6,296 nucleotides of DNA, taken from Brumimicrobium sp964346075. GTDB taxonomy: Bacteria > Bacteroidota > Bacteroidia > Flavobacteriales_D > Crocinitomicaceae. Of the stretch, positions 1 through 3,339 are shown one piece after another. The notes beneath the pieces were generated by a model. It saw only the letters and a program-made list of their open reading frames with translations, was not told where the DNA came from and ran no database searches. The stretch lies in NCBI GenBank assembly GCA_964346075.1, contig CAYFTH010000143.1, forward strand, positions 1 to 6,296. Reading direction: 5' to 3'. A program made the position numbers and the translations under genes. Each line of letters opens with the position of its first letter. The first letter of the stretch is position 1.

Positions 1-45
1 ATTGTTCATTTCTTCAAAATTCATATTTTTCAGGTTAAATTTCAT
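1..45 (-). CDS. Start of a divergent gene, partial (first 15 codons), product unknown
   Basis: Reading leftward from an ATG at 43-45, the frame is open to the window edge and gives MKFNLKNMNFEEMNN. A perfect TATAAT lies at 52-57 on the minus strand, six bases upstream of the ATG, which supports a real divergent gene starting here. The spacing would put transcription initiation at or within a base or two of the ATG, suggesting a leaderless message. A GGAG sits one base before the ATG, too close to act as a normal Shine-Dalgarno. In-frame ATGs at 22-24 and 7-9 are alternative starts. Fifteen codons are too few to identify the product, and chance openness over this length is quite possible. The promoter match is the main support. 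Confidence 0.4.
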   Translation of the reverse strand, partial: MKFNLKNMNFEEMNN

Positions 46-51
46 ACTCCG

Positions 52-57
52 ATTATA
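52..57 (-). promoter_or_regulatory. Perfect -10 hexamer (TATAAT) for the divergent gene
   Basis: The minus strand reads TATAAT, then CGGAGT, then ATG. Six bases between the -10 hexamer and the ATG place the expected start site at the start codon. No good -35 hexamer is found 16-18 bp upstream (the best is TGCATT). The promoter may be weak, rely on an activator, or be a chance match in AT-rich DNA. Confidence 0.4.
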
Positions 58-73
58 GTCAAAGTCGCACATC

Positions 74-85
74 AATGCACGCATT
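74..85. repeat. Short inverted repeat AATGC-AC-GCATT in the intergenic region
   Basis: Two 5-bp arms with a 2-base spacer form an operator-sized palindrome in the 143-bp intergenic region. It covers the place where the -35 element of the divergent minus-strand promoter should lie. This would suit a regulator binding site, but the arms are short and there is only one copy. Its function is a guess. Confidence 0.25.
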
Positions 86-107
86 TTAACTGGACTTAAC
101 AAGAAAA

Positions 108-129
108 ATGGTGTACAGCCACACACCAT
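108..129. repeat. Inverted repeat ATGGTGT / ACACCAT upstream of metK
   Basis: Perfect 7-bp arms at 108-114 and 123-129 are separated by 8 bases. The repeat could form a small hairpin or be a protein-binding site about 60-80 bases before the metK start. It lacks a T tract, so it is not an intrinsic terminator. It does not resemble any SAM riboswitch core that I can recognise. Confidence 0.3.
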
Positions 130-148
130 ACACGCACCCCGATTTTCC

Positions 149-177
149 TGGATTTATTACGTTGATTTTGTTAATAT
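149..177 (+). promoter_or_regulatory. Weak candidate promoter for metK-ahcY
   Basis: TGGATT (149-154), a 17-bp spacer, then TAATAT (172-177) gives a weak sigma70-like match: three of six at -35 and four of six at -10. Initiation about seven bases downstream would be near 184, leaving a leader of only about five bases before the chosen metK start at 189. No purine-rich Shine-Dalgarno is present in that stretch, which is consistent with a leaderless or near-leaderless message. The match is weak enough that the true promoter could be elsewhere in 46-188. Confidence 0.3.
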
Positions 178-188
178 TCTCCGCGTAT

Positions 189-1337
189 ATGAATAAACAT
201 TATTTTACATCGGAATCGGTTACCAGGGGTCATCCGGATAAACTTGCGGATCAGGTTTCGGATGCAATCCTCGATGCTATTTTAAAAGAGGACCCTTACG
301 GCCGTGTGGCATGTGAGACTCTTGTTACAACGGGGCTCGTTTTTGTGGCGGGAGAAATTACAACCGATTGCTATGTTGATATTCCCGGAATCGTAAGAAG
401 AGTGGTTAAGGGCATTGGCTACACAAGAGCAAAATTCGGATTCGATAATGAAACATGCAGTGTAATTACTTCTATCCATGAACAAAGCCCGGATATTGCC
501 CGGGGCGTAAATAAAAAACATATAATCAATGAAGATCTCGGGGCCGGTGATCAGGGGATTATGATCGGATATGCATGTGACGAAACCGAAGAACTTATGC
601 CTTTGCCTATCAGCCTTGCTCATAAACTTGCCATGAAGCTTGAAGAAGTTCGCAAAAAGAAAACTCTCAATTATTTGAGGCCCGACGGAAAAACTCAGGT
701 TACCGTAGAGTATCGTGACGGCAAACCGAAACGCGTGGACCAGATTGTTGTTTCGGCTCAGCACGACCCTAAAATGAAGCAAAAAGAAATCGCGAAAGAT
801 ATTAAAAAACACGTTATTAAACCGGTATGTAAAGAATTTTTGGATAAAGACACAAAATACTACATTAATCCTACAGGTAAATTTACAATCGGCGGGCCAA
901 TGGGTGATACGGGATTAACCGGAAGAAAAAATATTGTTGACACTTATGGAGGATCGGCAGCGCACGGAGGCGGGTGTTTTTCGGGAAAAGACCCTACAAA
1001 AGTTGACAGAAGCGCAACTTATATGGCCAGATATGTTGCAAAAAACGTTGTTGCAAGCGGGATCGCCGGCAAATGTGAATTGCAGTTATCGTATGCGATC
1101 GGCGTTAGTCATCCTTTATCAATTGAAGTTAAAACTTACGGAACGGGAAAAATAAGTGACCGGGAAATTGAAAAACTGATTGAAGAAAATTTTGATTTAA
1201 GTCCGTCCGGTATAATCAATCATCTTAATTTATTGAGGCCGATTTATCTAAAAACATCATGTTACGGCCATTTCGGAAGGGAACTTCCGGAATTTACATG
1301 GGAAAAAACCGATAAAACTAACGTATTTAAACAATGA
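189..1337 (+). CDS. metK: S-adenosylmethionine synthetase (methionine adenosyltransferase)
   Basis: The enzyme makes S-adenosylmethionine from ATP and methionine in the cytoplasm, releasing phosphate and pyrophosphate; the family works as dimers or tetramers. The 382-residue product matches bacterial MetK in length and carries every hallmark I can check. These are TSESVTRGHPDK at 7-18 with the catalytic His15, the potassium-site Glu43, GAGDQG at 118-123, Lys168 in RPDGKTQV, GPMGDTGLTGRK ending in Arg246-Lys247, and GGGCFSGKDPTKVDRSA at 260-276 with Lys267, Lys271 and Asp273. The end, FGRELPEFTWEKTDK, is the normal family ending. The ATG at 189 is chosen because MNKHYFTSES aligns with the family N-terminus; an in-frame ATG at 108 would add 27 residues of non-homologous, partly hydrophobic sequence. 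There is no Shine-Dalgarno. Cys263 replaces the more usual Ala in the GGG-x-FSGKD loop. The gene overlaps ahcY by four bases. Confidence 0.97.
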   Translation: MNKHYFTSESVTRGHPDKLADQVSDAILDAILKEDPYGRVACETLVTTGLVFVAGEITTDCYVDIPGIVRRVVKGIGYTRAKFGFDNETCSVITSIHEQSPDIARGVNKKHIINEDLGAGDQGIMIGYACDETEELMPLPISLAHKLAMKLEEVRKKKTLNYLRPDGKTQVTVEYRDGKPKRVDQIVVSAQHDPKMKQKEIAKDIKKHVIKPVCKEFLDKDTKYYINPTGKFTIGGPMGDTGLTGRKNIVDTYGGSAAHGGGCFSGKDPTKVDRSATYMARYVAKNVVASGIAGKCELQLSYAIGVSHPLSIEVKTYGTGKISDREIEKLIEENFDLSPSGIINHLNLLRPIYLKTSCYGHFGRELPEFTWEKTDKTNVFKQ

Positions 1338-2560
1338 ATCAGGGTAAAAAAAATATAGCTCTTGCAAAAGAAAACATGGGAGCACTTGTGGAAATTCGTG
1401 AACAATTCGAAGAAAAAAAACCATTAAAAGGAATAAGAATAGGCATGGCTTTACATATAACAAAAGAAACAGCGAATCTTATTGATACTCTAAAGGCGGG
1501 AGGAGCCGATGTTGCGATTGCCGGTTGCAATCCGCTTTCAACTCAGGATGATGTTGCCGAGGCTTTGCGCTCCGAAGATATAAAAGCGTACGGCAAAAAA
1601 GGCCAGACATCGGAGGAATATTATGACTGCCTCAATAAAGTGCTTGATACGCGTCCGCATATCACAATCGATGACGGATGCGACCTTGTTACGGAAATTC
1701 ACACCAAGCGTCAGGATTTGTTAAAAGAGATAATAGGCGGATGTGAAGAAACAACAACGGGAATTATCAGGCTGCATTCAATGGTGCGCGAAAATGCTCT
1801 TAAGTACCCTATAATCGCGGTTAACGACAACAAAACAAAACATTTGATGGATAACTATTACGGTACCGGCCAATCTACCTGGGACGGTATTTTAAGAGCA
1901 ACCAATACGCTGGTTGCAGGTAAAACCGTGGTTGTTGCAGGTTACGGAAGTTGCGGCAAAGGCTGTGCTTTGCGTGCCAAAGGAATGGGGGCAAATGTAA
2001 TTGTTACGGAAGTTGATGCGTTCCCGGCTCTTCAGGCTAAGATGGACGGATTCAGGGTTATGAAAATGGAAGATGCAGCGCCATTGGGTGATATTTTTAT
2101 AACGGTTACAGGAAACAAACACGTAATTACTTATGAGCATGTAAAAAATATGCGTACAGGGGCGATTTTGGCGAATTCAGGGCATTTTGATATTGAAGTT
2201 GATGTAACGGGCATCCGTGAAAAATCAAGCGATACGGAGCAGATAAGGCCGTTTATGGAGAAGTTTGAGGTTGAGGGGCCGGGTCATGTTTATATTTTGG
2301 CTGAAGGAAGGTTGATAAACCTTTCGGCGGCAGAGGGTCACCCTTCCGATGTTATGTCCATGAGTTTTTGCGGACAGGCACTTGCATGCGAATATCTGGT
2401 TAAAAACCGGGATAAATTAAAAGCCGAAGTTATTAAGCTGCCGGAAGAAATCGATGACCAAATAGCAAAATTGCAGCTTAAAACAATGGATATTGAAATC
2501 GACAAGCTTACACCGGAACAAATCGAATATTTAAACTCTTGGCAGGAAGGCACTTCGTAG
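1334..2560 (+). CDS. ahcY: Adenosylhomocysteinase, short archaeal/Thermotoga-type form
   Basis: The enzyme reversibly hydrolyses S-adenosylhomocysteine, the inhibitory by-product of methyl transfer, to adenosine and homocysteine using bound NAD. Visible motifs are His41 (ALHITKETANL), DDGCDLVTEIH at 113-123, EETTTG with Glu139, NDNKTKHLMDN with Lys169, Asp173 and Asn174, and the Rossmann loop GYGSCGKG at 203-210. Further on are Glu226 for the NAD ribose, NSGHFD with His284, and LSAAEGHPSDVMS with His336. All catalytic positions are intact. At 408 residues it lacks the ~40-residue insert of many bacterial enzymes and the C-terminal Lys/Tyr tail (HYRY in the human protein) that reaches the neighbouring subunit's NAD. 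It ends instead in LNSWQEGTS, as archaeal and Thermotoga forms do. The ATG lies within the ATGA overlap with the metK stop, so translation is probably coupled. No Shine-Dalgarno is seen. Some archaeal relatives prefer S-inosylhomocysteine, so substrate preference is not certain. Confidence 0.95.
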   Translation: MNQGKKNIALAKENMGALVEIREQFEEKKPLKGIRIGMALHITKETANLIDTLKAGGADVAIAGCNPLSTQDDVAEALRSEDIKAYGKKGQTSEEYYDCLNKVLDTRPHITIDDGCDLVTEIHTKRQDLLKEIIGGCEETTTGIIRLHSMVRENALKYPIIAVNDNKTKHLMDNYYGTGQSTWDGILRATNTLVAGKTVVVAGYGSCGKGCALRAKGMGANVIVTEVDAFPALQAKMDGFRVMKMEDAAPLGDIFITVTGNKHVITYEHVKNMRTGAILANSGHFDIEVDVTGIREKSSDTEQIRPFMEKFEVEGPGHVYILAEGRLINLSAAEGHPSDVMSMSFCGQALACEYLVKNRDKLKAEVIKLPEEIDDQIAKLQLKTMDIEIDKLTPEQIEYLNSWQEGTS

Positions 2561-2568
2561 AGTATAAT
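2539..2568 (+). promoter_or_regulatory. Sigma70-type promoter for the lipoprotein gene
   Basis: TTGGCA (2539-2544; five of six to TTGACA), an 18-bp spacer, then a perfect TATAAT (2563-2568). The -35 lies inside the last codons of ahcY and the -10 lies just past its TAG stop. Initiation near 2575 would give a leader of about 24 bases with no Shine-Dalgarno. This is the best promoter match in the window and suggests the lipoprotein gene is transcribed independently of metK-ahcY, although read-through is also possible because no terminator separates them. Confidence 0.6.
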
Positions 2569-2598
2569 CCAAATCCTTAATAATTAACCGATAATATT

Positions 2599-3261
2599 AT
2601 GAAAAAAGTATTGGGAATTTTGGTTGTTGCGGGCATTCTGTTGGCCGGTTGCGTGGATGGAGTAAATGATTTGGCGGATATTGACGGATCTAAACCTTAT
2701 TCAGCACATCTGATCGCTGATCCCGATTTACATGGTTGGCTTGATTATCTCAAGGAACAAAGGGAAGAATCTGAAAAATCGTATAAAGATATATTTGTTT
2801 TTCATAAAGTTGATTCAACATTGGAATCAAAGGAATTAGTTAAGAATATAGTAGATGTAAAAGATAATAATTATATAACTTTAATATTGGTTGCTTTAGG
2901 GCCCGACTCATATAAAGGCAAAAGTACGGATATCGCAAAAAAAAGCTTTAATGAATTAAAATCTTATGCTCAGGAATTGATTGATATAACACTTGATAAT
3001 AAAGTTATATTACTAATTGGTAACGGCTATCCTAAAACCGCAGAAGAAACCGATGAGCATTTATTGTGGAATCATGAACAAATGAGATTATTTTTAAAAG
3101 ATAAAATGGAAAAGACAAACAGAATTTATAATTTTAGTTTAAAAAGACCATTAAGTGATGAAACCGGTGTAATGGATGAAAATATGACAGATGAAGAGCG
3201 TTATATAGAACTTACTAATGATTTAACAACTTACTTAACTTTAATAAAGAAGAGGATATAA
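2599..3261 (+). CDS. Putative lipoprotein of unknown function, possible degenerate SGNH-like fold
   Basis: This 220-residue protein begins with a lipoprotein signal peptide: Lys2-Lys3, a hydrophobic core, then the lipobox LAGC with Cys18 as the predicted lipidated residue. It should be exported and tethered to the outer face of the cytoplasmic membrane. I do not recognise the mature part with confidence. Its alternation of a strand (YITLILVALGPDSY, 92-105), a helix, a strand (KVILLIGNGYP, 135-145), an Asn-led helix (WNHEQMRLFL, 157-166), YNFSLKRPL (177-185) and a terminal helix (MTDEERYIELTNDL, 196-209) recalls SGNH/GDSL hydrolases. However, the GDS serine is not visible and the C-terminal catalytic His appears to be lost, so a non-catalytic role is as likely. 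The start is fixed by the signal peptide; no Shine-Dalgarno is seen. GC content falls sharply after about base 2780. The gene is followed 14 bases later by a strong terminator. Confidence 0.75.
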   Translation: MKKVLGILVVAGILLAGCVDGVNDLADIDGSKPYSAHLIADPDLHGWLDYLKEQREESEKSYKDIFVFHKVDSTLESKELVKNIVDVKDNNYITLILVALGPDSYKGKSTDIAKKSFNELKSYAQELIDITLDNKVILLIGNGYPKTAEETDEHLLWNHEQMRLFLKDKMEKTNRIYNFSLKRPLSDETGVMDENMTDEERYIELTNDLTTYLTLIKKRI

Positions 3262-3275
3262 AAAAAATATATAAT

Positions 3276-3305
3276 AAAAGCCCCGCCTTTACGGCGGGGC
3301 TTTTT
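3276..3305. terminator. Bidirectional intrinsic terminator between convergent genes
   Basis: A perfect 12-bp stem pairs AAAAGCCCCGCC (3276-3287) with GGCGGGGCTTTT (3293-3304) around the loop TTTAC. On the plus strand it is followed by a T tract, ending the lipoprotein transcript. On the minus strand the paired A tract becomes a T run (TTTTATTATA), ending the large surface-protein transcript. The GC-rich core stands out from AT-rich surroundings. It lies 14 bases after the lipoprotein stop and 34 bases after the minus-strand stop. Confidence 0.92.
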
Positions 3306-3306
3306 A

Positions 3307-3327
3307 AAAGTAACTGAATATTACTTT
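3307..3327. repeat. Small AT-rich inverted repeat in the 3' untranslated stretch
   Basis: AAAGTAA (3307-3313) and TTACTTT (3321-3327) are perfect 7-bp arms around a 7-base loop. They lie between the surface-protein stop codon and the main terminator. The structure would be weak (AT-rich), may only be a minor RNA hairpin on the minus-strand transcript, and could be chance. Confidence 0.3.
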
Positions 3328-3339
3328 ACTTTCGAATTA

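Noticed and set aside
108..188. A 27-residue N-terminal extension of MetK with a hydrophobic stretch (GFITLILLIFSAY), suggesting a membrane-anchored enzyme.
   Set aside because: The extension has no counterpart in the MetK family, whose N-terminus aligns with the ATG at 189. Translating AT-rich intergenic DNA commonly gives such hydrophobic runs, and a promoter-like element lies within it.
46..188. A SAM-responsive riboswitch upstream of metK.
   Set aside because: No recognisable SAM-I, SAM-II or SAM-III core, kink-turn or terminator/antiterminator pair could be seen. The only structure is a 7-bp hairpin without a T tract.
282..812. A 176-codon minus-strand open frame opposite metK.
   Set aside because: It lies fully antisense to a well-conserved metK and its translation shows no recognisable domain. 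It is a shadow frame, as are the shorter ones at 1257-1463, 1339-1530, 1892-2140 and 2338-2553.
1334..1337. The TGA ending metK being recoded as Gly or Trp (as in Gracilibacteria/SR1), with read-through into ahcY.
   Set aside because: MetK ends at the normal family C-terminus just before the TGA, read-through would meet TAG within about ten codons, and the overlapping ATG gives a complete AhcY. Standard code fits.
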